Shown in pieces: positions 24,101-35,695 of a stretch of 64,000 nucleotides of DNA. How positions within the stretch are numbered: the first letter of the stretch is position 1; each line of letters opens with the position of its first letter. The stretch is from positions 1 to 64,000 of the forward strand of contig JAMXDE010000060.1 in the NCBI GenBank assembly GCA_026770025.1, in the 5' to 3' direction. The notes under the pieces were generated by a model. That model had not been told where the DNA came from, ran no database searches, and was given only the letters and a program-made list of their open reading frames with translations. The translations under genes and the position numbers were made by a program. This DNA is from Craspedostauros australis. Its lineage: Eukaryota > Bacillariophyta > Bacillariophyceae > Mastogloiales > Achnanthaceae.

Positions 24101-27100
24101 ATCACACCCATCGGTCACTCCCACCTGAACGAGAATCCGCTCCAGATCGCAACACACCCATTCATTGATTGCACCTGGACGACCATTCGCTCCAGATCGC
24201 ATCACACCCATCGGTCACTCCCACCTGAACGAGAATCCGCTCCAGATCGCATCACACCCATCGGTCTCTCGCACCTGAACGACCATCCGCTCCAGATCGC
24301 ATCACACCCAATGGTCGGTTGCACCTGGACAAGTATCCGCTTCAGATCGCATCACACCCATCGGTCTCTCGCACCTGAACGACCATCCGCTCCAGATCGC
24401 ATCACACCCATCGGTCACTCCCACCTGAACGAGAATCCGCTCCAGATCGCATCACACCCATCGGTCACTCCCACCTGAACGAGAATCCGCTCCAGATCGC
24501 ATCACACCCATCGGTCTCTCGCACCTGAACGAGAATCCGCTCCAGATCGCAACACACCCATTCATTGATTGCACCTGGACGACCATTCGCTCCAGATCGC
24601 ATCACACCCATCGGTCACTCCCACCTGAACGAGAATCCGCTCCAGATCGCATCACACCCATCGGTCTCTCGCACCTGAACGACCATCCGCTCCAGATCGC
24701 ATCACACCCAATGGTCGGTTGCACCTGAACGACCATCCGCTCCAGATCGCATCACACCCATCGGTCACTCCCACCTGAACGAGAATCCGCTCCAGATCGC
24801 ATCACACCCATCGGTCTCTCGCACCTGAACGACCATCCGCTCCAGATCACATCACACCCATCGGTCTCTCCCATCTGAACGAGTATCCGCTCCAGATCGC
24901 ATCACACCCAATGGTCGATTGCACCTGGACGAGAATCCGCTCCAGATCGCAACACACCCATTGGTCGATTGCACCTGGACGACCATCCGCTCCAGATCGC
25001 ATCACACCCATTGGTCGATTGCACCTGAACGACCATCCGCTCCAGATCACATCACACCCAATGGTCGATTGCACCTGGACGAGAATCCGCTCCAGATCGC
25101 AACACACCCATTCGTTGATTGCACCTGGACGAGAATCCGCTCCAGATCGCATCACACCCATTGGTCGATTGCACCTGGACGACCATCCGCTCCAGATCGC
25201 ATCACACCCATTGGTCAATTGCACCTGGACGACCATCCGCTCCAGATCGCATCACACCCATCGGTCTCTCGCACCTGAACGACCATCCGCTCCAGATCAC
25301 ATCACACCCATCGGTCTCTCGCATCTGAACGACCATCCGCTCCAGATCGCATCACACCCAATGGTCGGTTGCACCTGAACGACCATCCGCTCCAGGTCGC
25401 ATCACACCCATCGGTCACTCCCACCTGAACGAGAATCCGCTCCAGATCGCATCACACCCATTGGTCTCTCCCATCTCAACGACCATCCGCTCCAGATCGC
25501 ATCACACCCAATGGTCGGTTGCACCTGGACGACCATCCGCTCCAGATCGCATCACACCCATTGGTTGATTGCACCTGGACGACCATCCGCTCCAGATCGC
25601 ATCACACCCAATGGTCAATTGCACCTGGACAAGTATCCGCTCCAGATCGCATCACACCCATTGGTCTCTCGCACCTGGACGACCATCTGCTCCAGATCGC
25701 ATCACACCCATCGGTCTCTCCCATCTGAACGAGTATCCGCTCCAGATCGCATCACACCCAATGGTCGATTGCACCTGGACGAGAATCCGCTCCAGATCGC
25801 AACACACCCATTGGTCGATTGCACCTGGACGACCATCCGCTCCAGATCGCATCACACCCATCGGTCACTCCCACCTGAACGAGAATCCGCTCCAGATCGC
25901 ATCACACCCATCGGTCTCTCGCACCTGGACGACCATCCGCTCCAGATCACATCACACCCATCGGTCTCTCCCATCTGAACGAGTATCCGCTCCAGATCGC
26001 ATCACACCCAATGCTCGATTGCACCTGGACGAGAATCCGCTCCAGATCGCAACACACCCATTGGTCGATTGCACCTGGACGAGAATCCGCTCCAGATCGC
26101 ATCACACCCAATGGTCAATTGCACCTGGACAAGTATCCGCTCCAGATCGCATCACACCCATTGGTCTCTCGCACCTGAACGACCATCTGCTCCAGATCGC
26201 ATCACACCCATCGGTCTCTCGCATCTGAACGAGTATCCGCTCCAGATCGCAACACACCCATTCGTTGATTGCACCTGGACGACCATCCGCTCCAGATCGC
26301 ATCACACCCAATGGTCGATTGCACCTGGACGAGAATCCGCTCCAGATTGCATCACACCCATTGGTCGATTGCACCTGGACGACCATCCGCTCCAGATCGC
26401 ATCACACCCATCGGTCACTCCCACCTGAACGAGAATCCGCTCCAGATCGCATCACACCCATCGGTCTCTCGCACCTGAACGACCATCCGCTCCAGATCAC
26501 ATCACACCCATCGGTCTCTCCCATCTGAACGAGTATCCGCTCCAGATCGCATCACACCCATCGGTCACTCCCACCTGAACGAGAATCCGCTCCAGATCGC
26601 ATCACACCCATCAGTCTCTCGCACCTGAACGACCATCCGCTCCAGATCACATCACACCCATCGGTCTCTCCCATCTGAACGAGTATCCGCTCCAGATCGC
26701 ATCACACCCAATGCTCGATTGCACCTGGACGAGAATCCGCTCCAGATCGCAACACACCCATTGGTCGATTGCACCTGGACGACCATCCGCTCCAGATCGC
26801 ATCACACCCAATGGTCAATTGCACCTGGACAAGTATCCGCTCCAGATCGCATCACACCCATTGGTCTCTCGCACCTGGACGACCATCTGCTCCAGATCGC
26901 ATCACACCCATCGGTCTCTCGCATCTGAACGAGAATCCGCTCCAGATCACATCACACCCATCGGTCTCTCCCATCTGAACGAGTATCCGCTCCAGATCGC
27001 ATCACACCCAATGCTCGATTGCACCTGGAAGAGAATCCGCTCCAGATCGCATCACACCCAATGGTCAATTGCACCTGGACGACCATCCGCTCCAGATCGC

Positions 27101-27610
27101 ATCACACCCATTGGTCTCTCGCACCTGGACGACCATCTGCTCCAGATCGCATCACACCCATTGGTCTCTCCCATCTCAACGAGAATCCGCTCCAGATCGC
27201 ATCACACCCATTGGCCAATTGCACCTGGACGACCATCCAGTCAAGATCGCATCACACCCATTGGTCGATTGCACCTGGACGAGAATCCGCTCCAGATCGC
27301 ATCACACCCATTGGTCGATTGCACCTGGACGACCATCCGCTCCAGATCGCATCACACCCATTGGTCTCTCGCATCTGAACACCCATCCGCTCCAGATCGC
27401 ATCACACCCAATGGTCTCTCGCACCTGGACGACCATCCGCTCCACATCACATCACACCCATCGGTCTCTCCCACCTGAACGAGAATCCGCTCCAGATCAC
27501 ATCACACCCATCGGTCTCTCGCGTCTCAACGCCCATCCGCTCCAGATTGAATCACATCCATAGGTCTCTCGCATCTGAACGCCTATCCACTCCAGATCAC
27601 ATCACATCCA
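18180..27610. repeat. 50-bp satellite array, about 188 units, exact phase
   Basis: Each unit contains the constant core CATCCGCTCCAGATCGCATC then ACACCCA, followed by a variable slot of about 10 bases (ATGGTCGGTT, TTGGTCGATT, TCGGTCTCTC, TCGGTCACTC, TTCATTGATT, TTGGTCAATT, ATGCTCGATT), a CACCTGAAC or CACCTGGAC step, and a second slot (GACCAT, GAGAAT, GAGTAT, AAGTAT). GATCGC/GATCAC words at 18,195 and 27,495 are 9,300 bases apart, which is 186 x 50 with no net indel. Blocks of units recur, for example 19,052-19,261 repeats at 20,102-20,311. The last units before 27,610 decay. ORFs up to 255 codons are by-products of units with CTGGAC instead of CTGAAC. Confidence 0.97.
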
Positions 27611-28639
27611 TCAGGCTCTTGCATCTGCATCCACCATTCATCGCATGCATGTTTTGATGCACCACACTTTTGTCAAATCAATAGCACTTGCTGTCACGTT
27701 TTGGCACTCCAGTGTGAGACTTGTTAGCTTGGACAGTTCAGTCCAGAGCAACATTGCATTAGATCCCAAGAAGCGCTTATCATGCTATGTGTCAGCGCAG
27801 GATCATTCGAAAAGAACATGAAGTGTGACATGCGAACACCTCACTGGCGATGTATAAGAATATTGAATTTAAATTTAAATTGACTTTAAATGTAACATCA
27901 TTCCCGATGATAACATGAGGTGTGCTCCCCAAAACTATGGAGGGCATCATACAGCTGTCACTTCGTCATCCAAGATGATGTGTGCCATCAAGTCATTCCT
28001 TCCACCTACTTGCCACATTGTCTCCATATACCCTAAACATAGCCACCCGTGACAAGCATGCCACATTATATCGCCATGCAATGCACATTGTCAGTCCACA
28101 GTTGAAAACCAATATGTTTGGCAATGAAGGTCGATCCGGAGGTGGCTGCTGTGCTGGATCATATCTCTTGCTCGCAACCATGTCAGTTCTCCTCATGCAG
28201 CACACCCCAGAACCTGATGTATTGAGGACACCCTGATGTATCCCAAATTGCTCCAAGTTGCATCTCTGCAATTCAATCCATCCTGATGCTGGTGCCATTG
28301 TCAGTTGTCTGTCATGTCAATAACATGCATTTGCTGCATTTGATCGATTGCAACCTCTTCCATTCAATAAATCTAATCCGCACTTCTCCATCCCATTCGT
28401 GGCTTGATGCTTCACATAGCTTGCATGGGTGGGTTGGCAATGTGATGGATGTTCATATGCACCACCACACCAGAAAAAGTCATGTGATAGGTGCTTCATC
28501 ATCCCTTGGAAACCGATTGTCCTCCGCTTGTTCCTTTCTGTCAATACTTTCCGCGCAGCCTTTCAACCTCAAACTTCGTAGGAACCTCCAACTTTATTCC
28601 TTTGATGCGTCCTGCTCATCCATAGTTGTTGGAATGTCA
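27611..28639. other. Spacer right of the 50-bp array
   Basis: Contains a short AT-rich block (ATTTAAATTTAAATTGACTTTAAATG, around 27,865-27,890) and no gene with recognisable features. Small ORFs at 27,982-28,236 and 28,286-28,888 have no domain and overlap antisense frames. Confidence 0.4.
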
Positions 28640-29665
28640 ATGTGGAGGTGGGTTGTCTGGCGGGCGCGGCGAGAGTGTCCTTGCCAGAGGAGCACGTCTA
28701 CCGGGCTATATATATGGGGAGCAAGTGTCATTTCATCGTCAGTCCAAGCTGATGTCGGTACGGTTTGCCAGTGTTTTGGAGCGGCACGCAGCCCAGGAGG
28801 CCATTGGGGTCCTGCAGGCAAGGCGAGTGCTCCATCACGGCGACCAGGTACATTGGGCAGCCGTCGCGGGAGCGTTGCAAGGCCTTGACCACACAAAGAA
28901 GATTCTCTCAATCAAGCTCATAGCTGGAGAGGCGGCTGCAGGCCAACAAATGAAGCGATGGGGCCTGTGCGACTCTGATAAGTGTCCCAATTGTGGGGAA
29001 CGGGAGAGCAGTGAGCACTTTTGGGAATGCAGAGACCGGGCGAGAGTGCAAGTGGCGACCAGGCACGTGGCAAGCATATGCGGCTGGATGCAGAAATATC
29101 CCACAAGCCCGGACGTCATGCAGGCGATAGTTTCAGCGCTGTGCAGCCAAATCAGCACCATGGTCCTGTTACGTCCGGCGGATATGAGTGCGGGCATGCA
29201 GACAGCGTTGGGAAGCCAGCAGTCCATAGGAGCGACGGCCTTGCGAAAGGGTTTGGTCTCCGAACAATGGAGTATCCTCCAAGGTCAATTTCTGAAAAGT
29301 CAGGACACGGAAAAACGGCCAGAAAGTGGTCAGCACAACTCATTCGACGAATCTGGAAAATAGCGTGGGAGCAATGGCGGCTTCGGAACGAAGCGCAGTT
29401 TCATCAAGAAGACTCGGTCGAAGCCGAAATGGAGCAAGCTTTGCAGCAGCGAGTAGCTTCAGGTCGGTGTCACCTCGAGGAAGTTCAGCCAAGCCACGAG
29501 CGGATGGTCCGCACAGCTCCAGGAAGGGAGGCGCTGGTACAACAGGCCACGGTTTGGCTGGAGCAGGCTGCACGAATATTGGCGGAGCTGATTGCCCATG
29601 GTACATTGCTCCGCTGGATTCAATACAAGCAGCACGCCCAGCCCGATCCCAGTGGAAGTTAGCAG
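28640..29665 (+). mobile_element. Fossil 3' fragment of a reverse-transcriptase-type retroelement ORF
   Basis: Plus-strand protein-like sequence with a zinc-knuckle-like CPNCGERESSEHFWEC followed by a helical tail that includes GLVSEQW and, further on, IRRIWKIAWEQWRLRNEAQF. A C-x2-C...H...C unit followed by a W-x-x-x-x-x-RN stretch is typical of the C-terminal part of reverse-transcriptase ORFs in algal retroelements, most likely non-LTR. The polymerase domain itself is not present. The fragment is broken in about one or two places and is 5'-truncated, so it is an old dead piece. Class assignment is tentative. Confidence 0.55.
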
Positions 29666-30861
29666 GGTCGCCGAGGGAGCTCGTCCAGTGTCAGGATGCA
29701 CATCAAATACGTACTACAGATTCCGTGCTCTCTTCCCGCACGGCAGGAAGTTGCAAAGAGGCGGAGCAAGGTGCCTACGGAGCAGATGCCCAGGAGGTAA
29801 TCTAATCTTTGCATTTTAATTATTGTCAGAGTTGTTGCAATGACTTGTGTCATCCACACACAGCCGGTATCCAACATGCAAGCATGCGGCATTCTTGCAC
29901 CTTTCGCTTATTTCTCTGTCGATGCCTCAAATGAACAACTGCAACAACGCCCTCTCATCCATCCACCAAGATTTTCATGGTGGTTACATCTGCACAGTTG
30001 GATGTTGCATTGGACTGATCGTTGGTGCAATACGTACATGGCATTTGACTGTCCTTGCAGAGTCTGGATTGATTTTGCCATTGTCGTTTGCAGACTGAGT
30101 ACGGTGCAGTTGTGCCTGTTCGTCCTCACGCATTGACTTGGCTTGTTGTGGTGAATGCCGAAAGGCGGATGTGTTGGATTTTTGCACAAGACGGAGGCAG
30201 CTCCGGAGAACGAAGAAAAGTGGATGCGCGACCCATAATTCGTTTGATTGGCTGATGCTGTTTGTCATCCGTGTCGAACGTGTACCGGTGACAGAATGGG
30301 CCGCGAATACAGCAGAGTTGGCATCGTAACGTCAAATCGTCGCCGTTAACCGCCGGTGAAAACAACGGACACAAGGGATCGAGCACTGAGCAAAGCGATG
30401 ACAGAACAACGGTAATTGTACGAGGTTTGTTTGAGACACGCACGAAAGAAGATCATGTGTGGCACATGTATCGGAGCTCATGTTTTACAAAACTTTGTCA
30501 AGTCCATAGACATCCACACGTTCCACACACAGGATCCAAGGCTCATCTTCGATGGCTGAGGTCTGTCCTTCGAGGGGTGATACACGACCAATGTCGCAAC
30601 AACCAACCACCAAAAGGCACAACGCGACACCAACACCGACGATCAGCACAAGGATGCCACACAACAACACGAAGAACCGCGAAGAGAAATGGCGCAGGTA
30701 GACGCTCTCTAGACGCAAACCGCTGCAATGTAAACGTCAAACTAAAGGCGAGCCGATGACAATCAAAGTGTATCTACCACCAATTCTGATATAGTTGCAT
30801 ACGACGAATACGGTGGATCAATTTCCATTGGCATTGAAGCATTGTATGCAATAGTGTAAAA
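29666..30861. other. No supported gene
   Basis: Only short ORFs overlapping on both strands. No repeat, RNA or regulatory structure was recognised. Confidence 0.4.
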
Positions 30862-31152
30862 TACATGGTCACATCAAGTGCTGCGTGTGCATGTGTTGCA
30901 ATTTTGGCACTAGTCTGTAAAGCACAGGAACCAGAAGTAAATTTGCGGTTGCAACGTCCGTATGCATCGCGTAGAGCAAAAACCGTGTTGTTTTGACGCA
31001 GTGGGGTGTCATGTTTGCGTTGGGGTCTGTTTTTTTGGGATTTTGACCCCCTCTGAGGGGCCGGAATTCTGCCTTTAAAGGCAGGCCTGCCTTTAAAGGC
31101 AGAATTGGCCCTCTGCGAACCCCCCGATCTGCCTTTAAAAGCAGGCGCGCTA
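30862..31152 (-). repeat. Dispersed palindrome-bearing repeat, copy 2 (inverted)
   Basis: Reverse-complement relative of 4615-4905 with the same landmarks in the same order. It contains a perfect 42-base palindrome at 31,065-31,106 (centre 31,085/31,086), made of two TGCCTTTAAAGGCA palindromes in tandem around GGCC. A third TGCCTTTAAAAGCA-like arm follows at 31,130-31,144. Confidence 0.85.
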
Positions 31153-33161
31153 AGAACACCGTGAAACAAAACTCACCATGGATATGTGTCGCGGATCTAT
31201 GGATTCTCGCAATTGCTCTGTGAGGGGCTTGTACATGTATTAAATCCTGAATGCTTGCTCGATTGCACGTTCGGTCGGTTGCACAGAAGCGGGATAGATC
31301 GACACAGACAGAGTGGGCGGCTCGTTGGGAGAGTTGGGTTGCGTTCCATCGAGCTCTTGTGGGCGGCGTGGATACTGGTGGCGGTGCATGACTTCAGGTC
31401 ACGAAGGATAACTGCCGGTGACTTGCGCTGATGCAGGGCGACTAAGTAGTATGGTACGAGTACGCGAGGCGATGCATAGTATCAGAATACTCTAGCCAGT
31501 TGTCGCCTTCATTCATTGCACAAGCACAATTGCCACGGGTGCGCTCTTGTAGGCATGGAGGATCTGCCTCCCTCTCGCATCCCAGCTGTGCAAGTGTGGG
31601 CTACGAGAACTCTGTGAGTGTTCTTGGTCTATTCTATTATACGATCTACTGGTACCACGCGCCGCTGAGCCAACATTCAAGATCCACGTCCAATAATCCA
31701 GTCGCTGCGTAGACACGCTCGTGTAGTACATTCGACGACGAAGATAGCTGTGTGTCGACACGCATTTTCGGAGAGTATGTCAATGCCATTGCACAAGGAA
31801 ATCTGACGGAGATCGCTGTACCACGTTCTCGCCACTACAGACTCTGTGTGCGAGTACCAACACGCGTGTGCACATCTCAATATTCACGTATCGTTTGCCT
31901 TAGCATGGTGCAATGTCGACCACGTCTAGAGATCTCAAGTCACTCACTCTAGCCTTCATTGGACCGTAGTGAAGAGGCCGTTGAGACCTGTTCTCGTGAC
32001 TGTTGACAAACAAACAAAAAGCCGTGAAGAATAGCACAATGCCCGTGACAACTTCTAGAGAGTCCTTGTGCACACACAGTAGCCTCGGAGAGAGTCCTAG
32101 TTGCGAAACATGATCACTCTGCACACAGCGACTGAATGGGATTGCCGCCAGCACAGAAGCACAGACACAACACACATCCGGGCAGAAAATGGACAGAACC
32201 GACACACCAACACACACGACCTCTCTCTCTCTCTTGCTCTCTCGACAAAGGAACACAAAGGCATCTCTGACGGTGATGAAAGTCTTCGGTTTCCGACGTG
32301 CCGACGATGCGCTGGAGATGATACTCAATTCGGATCAACATGCGTGTGGGACACAGGAAGATTGCACAGAATGTTGCATTGAAGGATGCATGGGGAATGG
32401 GATGCAGAAGTGCCGACCACGAAGCACGAAGCAGACCAACGAGATCCTGTTTGCCGTCACAGGCAGTCAGATTTATTGGACCAGCATCACTCGACTGTGC
32501 CCAGACCATCAAGATCGACTTGAAGATACTTTATATCCCCATGTTGGGATCGGATCTGCGCCTCTTCCGTCCGGAATCGGGATGTTAGCCAAGCTGAAGT
32601 CAAAGTCGACCGGCTGGCTATGTGGAGACGGTACGCACGAGTACTCTGAAAGCGGTTCGTTGTCTGGACCAAAGTCAAGTTGCATCGCTTCGTGCTCCCA
32701 AGGATCTCATCCTTCTCAGATTTGTGCCTTTGATGCATGGTTCTTCCTGCTTTCGCCAACATGCAACGGTCGCACTTTGGCATACTCTTTTCCTGCTTTC
32801 ACACATGTGCAAGGTTGCATGTTGAGGGAAAACGTTTCCCGGTGCCACCAACAAGCAGATGACACGCCATTGAGATTTATGGTCGGGATGAGCAGCAGTT
32901 GTCTGCTTTCCTTGGTATCCGAATGTTGGCAGGGGCCGATGAAGTCCTCTGCTTGATGCGTTAACACCAGCTGCGAAGGGAGGGTGAAGATGGACGTCAT
33001 GGGTCGATGTCGAAGAAAACGACGAGGAGAAACAAGCCGAAACAAAATCCGGAACAGCTCTTTGGCACAGACGGTTGCTACCGAGCCTCGCCCAGCGTCC
33101 ATTCGCGACGAATACAGAATGAGCGTGCTGTTCTGTTCTGTGTCGTCTCATTCCATCACAT
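31153..33161. other. No supported gene
   Basis: A plus ORF of 255 codons (32,189-32,956) is opposed by an antisense ORF of 225 codons; neither has a domain. A CT microsatellite lies near 32,220-32,240. The right end leads into the promoter side of the gene at 33,249. Confidence 0.4.
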
Positions 33162-33248
33162 CCAAACCAAAGGCTCACAATTCCAACCTGGATCATCTTC
33201 GAAAGCATCAGCAACAACAACAACAACAACAACAAACCAACACGGACC
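33162..33248 (+). promoter_or_regulatory. Conserved leader upstream of paralogue 1
   Basis: The sequence AAACCAAAGG(C/T)TCACAATTCCAA then TGGATCATCTTC lies 87 bases upstream of the ATG here and at exactly the same distance upstream of the second paralogue (38,472; offset 5,310 bases). A CAA repeat follows at about 33,209-33,237. It is probably 5' UTR or core promoter copied with the gene. Confidence 0.6.
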
Positions 33249-35695
33249 ATGACCTTGCCTTCGACCATCAGCGGTCGCCTCATCGGCCTTGTATCGCTCG
33301 CCTGCCTCGTGCTTGCGAGTGGCAGCATGGGCGTCCAAGCCGCCAACACCAATCAAGGGCAACCGGTAAGTTCATTGTCACATAGGCCGCACAGTGTCGG
33401 ACAACGAGGCTGAGGTATGGCGGCTGCGATTTTCAGCCGGTTGGTATTGCTATGCCTCCTCTGTTCATCGATCTTTGAGGAGGGACCTGTTTGACTTGGG
33501 CACCGTGGTTACAACCCTACTCACACAAAATGAGCCAATCCATCACCTTCCCTTGTCTCCAACGATAATTGTGCAATGCAATCGCACACCGCAATTGTCC
33601 AATCGAATAGAGCGACTACCCGCTCAAATCATGCAGCCAAGAGCAAGCCAAGCTCATCTTTCCAGGCTTAACTGCGGCGATCTCGGCACGCAAAGGAGCG
33701 GTCGAGGCAGTGTGGCCCCCTGCTGAGTTTCATGACGCCGCTTATGACTTCAATGGTGAGGAATGCGAAGACATCACATACGAGGCATTCGTCGTGGAGG
33801 GTGCCATGAACTTCGCAGATGCCTCGCTTGAAGATCTTCGTGCGGATGAGTCAGTGTACAACCACGAAACTACTGAACTGTTCCACGTCGTCGAAAACCT
33901 CAAGGTTGGAGCCCATCACAGTCTGCTCGTCGTTGCTAAAGTTGGCGATGACTGGGTGTCTTCAAACCGAGAATTCCGCCCAGTGCAGATCTCGACAGTC
34001 GACCCTGTGTTGAACCAACGCAAGAACGTGATCTACTTGGAAGAAGACACGGACTATGTGTGGAGCGTGAAGGAGGGTGACGAGGTCTTCATTAACTTTC
34101 CAGAGAGCCAAAGCGGATCATTTAAGGAGGGAGACTGGATCACAGGCAACGACAGGGACGGCGAGCCTTACATCGTCAACCTAATCTCAGTGCTGGACAC
34201 AGACAGTACGAGCGGAGAATCCAGCTCGGGTATAGTCGCCTGGAGGGCGAAGACTGGAACCCTTTCGGATATCTACGATCTGCTCGACATGTCTTCGGTC
34301 GTAAAGGTGCCGAAAGATCCGGGAGACAGTGATGGTAGCGGCGGCGGCGGTGGCACTTTGCAATCTCGCATTGAATACTTGTCCGCCGCTCATTTCACTT
34401 TCCAGGTCGAGAAGAGCGAGAGCATTGGGCACATCGACATCGACTACTCCGTTGAGTTCAGCTTTTGGCTGGATTCTCACGTGAGCATGGGGGTGCATTG
34501 GTATGGAAAGCCTCATTTCGATGCATCGGTCGCAGTCTCCGTCGTCCTCGAACAAACGGCATCGCTCACAGTCACAGAGTCCATATCCTCTGACTTCTCC
34601 AAAACCATCGCATTGCACAAATGGAAGGGCAGATGGGTCACATTTGTGGTGGGTGGAGTTCCGGTGAGCATCAAAGTCACTCCCATCACTGACCTCGTTC
34701 TTGAAGCCGAAGCGAATCTTGAAGCAAGCTTTGAGGTATCTGCTACGTCGCGAGACGAATTCGATTGGCAAGCCAGCTACGTGCTTGGGAAAGGATGGGG
34801 CCCAGGCGCAAAGAGCCCAGACCCAGAGAGGCACTTCAACTACGATATCAGTGCCAGTGCATCGCTGGACCTTTATGGGGGGTTGCGACTGGGAGCCGAT
34901 GTGGCACTCTATGGAGTCCTCAAGCTAGCTCCTTTCGTTGAAGCTGGACCGAAGCTTTCTATCGAGGCCGCAAGCACCCCAAAGGAACTGTTGTTGCCGT
35001 CGCATCATGATCATTCCATCAATGAACTCTTCCATTTCACCAAATTCGATGTCGACCTAGGCTACGCGATCGGAGCAATTGCGGCAATCCAGATCAACCT
35101 CAATGTCTTCGGCTTCAAACTTGTGAACTATTACCGCGAACATATCTTCAAGTATTCAAAAGACATCGCCCTCTCCAAACTCCCGACCGTAAAGTTCGTT
35201 GCCACCACCAGTCACCTCTGCTCAGGACAGCACCTGACACATCTTGAGATTGAGATTGAGGAGACCGATTTCAGTGGCTTAGTCTCAAACAAACTCGGGA
35301 GTCAGCACAAGTTCGCCCTTGCACCAGCAGGCATTTGGGAGATTGAAAAAGAGAGCAAAAACCCAACGACAGTGAGCCTGATAGTGCCAGATTCAGCGGC
35401 GAAGACTCCTTTCTCCGATCGTCGTCTTTCCTCGGGTGACCAGACTCTGTACTTTGCGGCCAATGCGGCCATTCCACCTCTTCCGTTCCCTTTTCTTCTC
35501 TTTGCTCAAGATCTGAAGGACATTCAAGGGCAGCTGGGTGCTGCATACGGCTCCGAATGCTGCAATAACAGTGACTGTGAGCGGCATTTTTTCTGCGTAC
35601 TATTCAAATGTATTCCCCTCAGTCTAAGATCGAAGTGCCCTGACGGTGAGATTTGCCATCAAGAGGAAGGCAATGATTCTAATCCTGAATTGTGA
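33249..35695 (+). CDS. Secreted beta-rich surface protein, paralogue 1 (2 exons)
   Basis: Exon 1 is 33,249-33,365 (39 codons), encoding a signal peptide with the hydrophobic run LIGLVSLACLVLASG. The intron is 33,366-33,610 (GTAAGT...TAG, phase 0), and exon 2 is 33,611-35,695. The product is 733 residues. The exon 2 start was set by alignment to paralogue 2: both have a cysteine eight codons into exon 2, then LIFPGLTAAISAR here and LFFVGFAAAVSAR there. The ectodomain has a beta-rich N-terminal part with DDWVSSNRE and FPESQS (about 100-190), a Gly-rich linker near 277-287, a second beta-rich part, and a C-terminal knot ECCNNSDC...CIPL...CPDG...C (about 688-725). No transmembrane segment follows the signal. 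The family is not recognised; secretion is a firm inference, matrix or cell-wall location a weaker one. Confidence 0.85.

Noticed and set aside
18180-27610. CRISPR-like appearance of the 50-bp array
   Set aside because: The variable slots are drawn from a handful of recurring words, not unique spacers, and the surrounding genes are spliced eukaryotic genes. No cas-like gene is present.
18180-27610. Long ORFs inside the 50-bp array (up to 255 codons)
   Set aside because: They arise wherever several CTGGAC units follow each other and occur in all frames and both strands; no start context or splice logic.
27860-27895. AT-rich block as a diatom-type centromere
   Set aside because: Far too short; the low-GC stretch spans only a few tens of bases.
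32189-33352. 255-codon plus and 225-codon minus ORFs
   Set aside because: They oppose each other, lack domains, and the minus one overlaps the signal exon of the 33,249 gene antisense.
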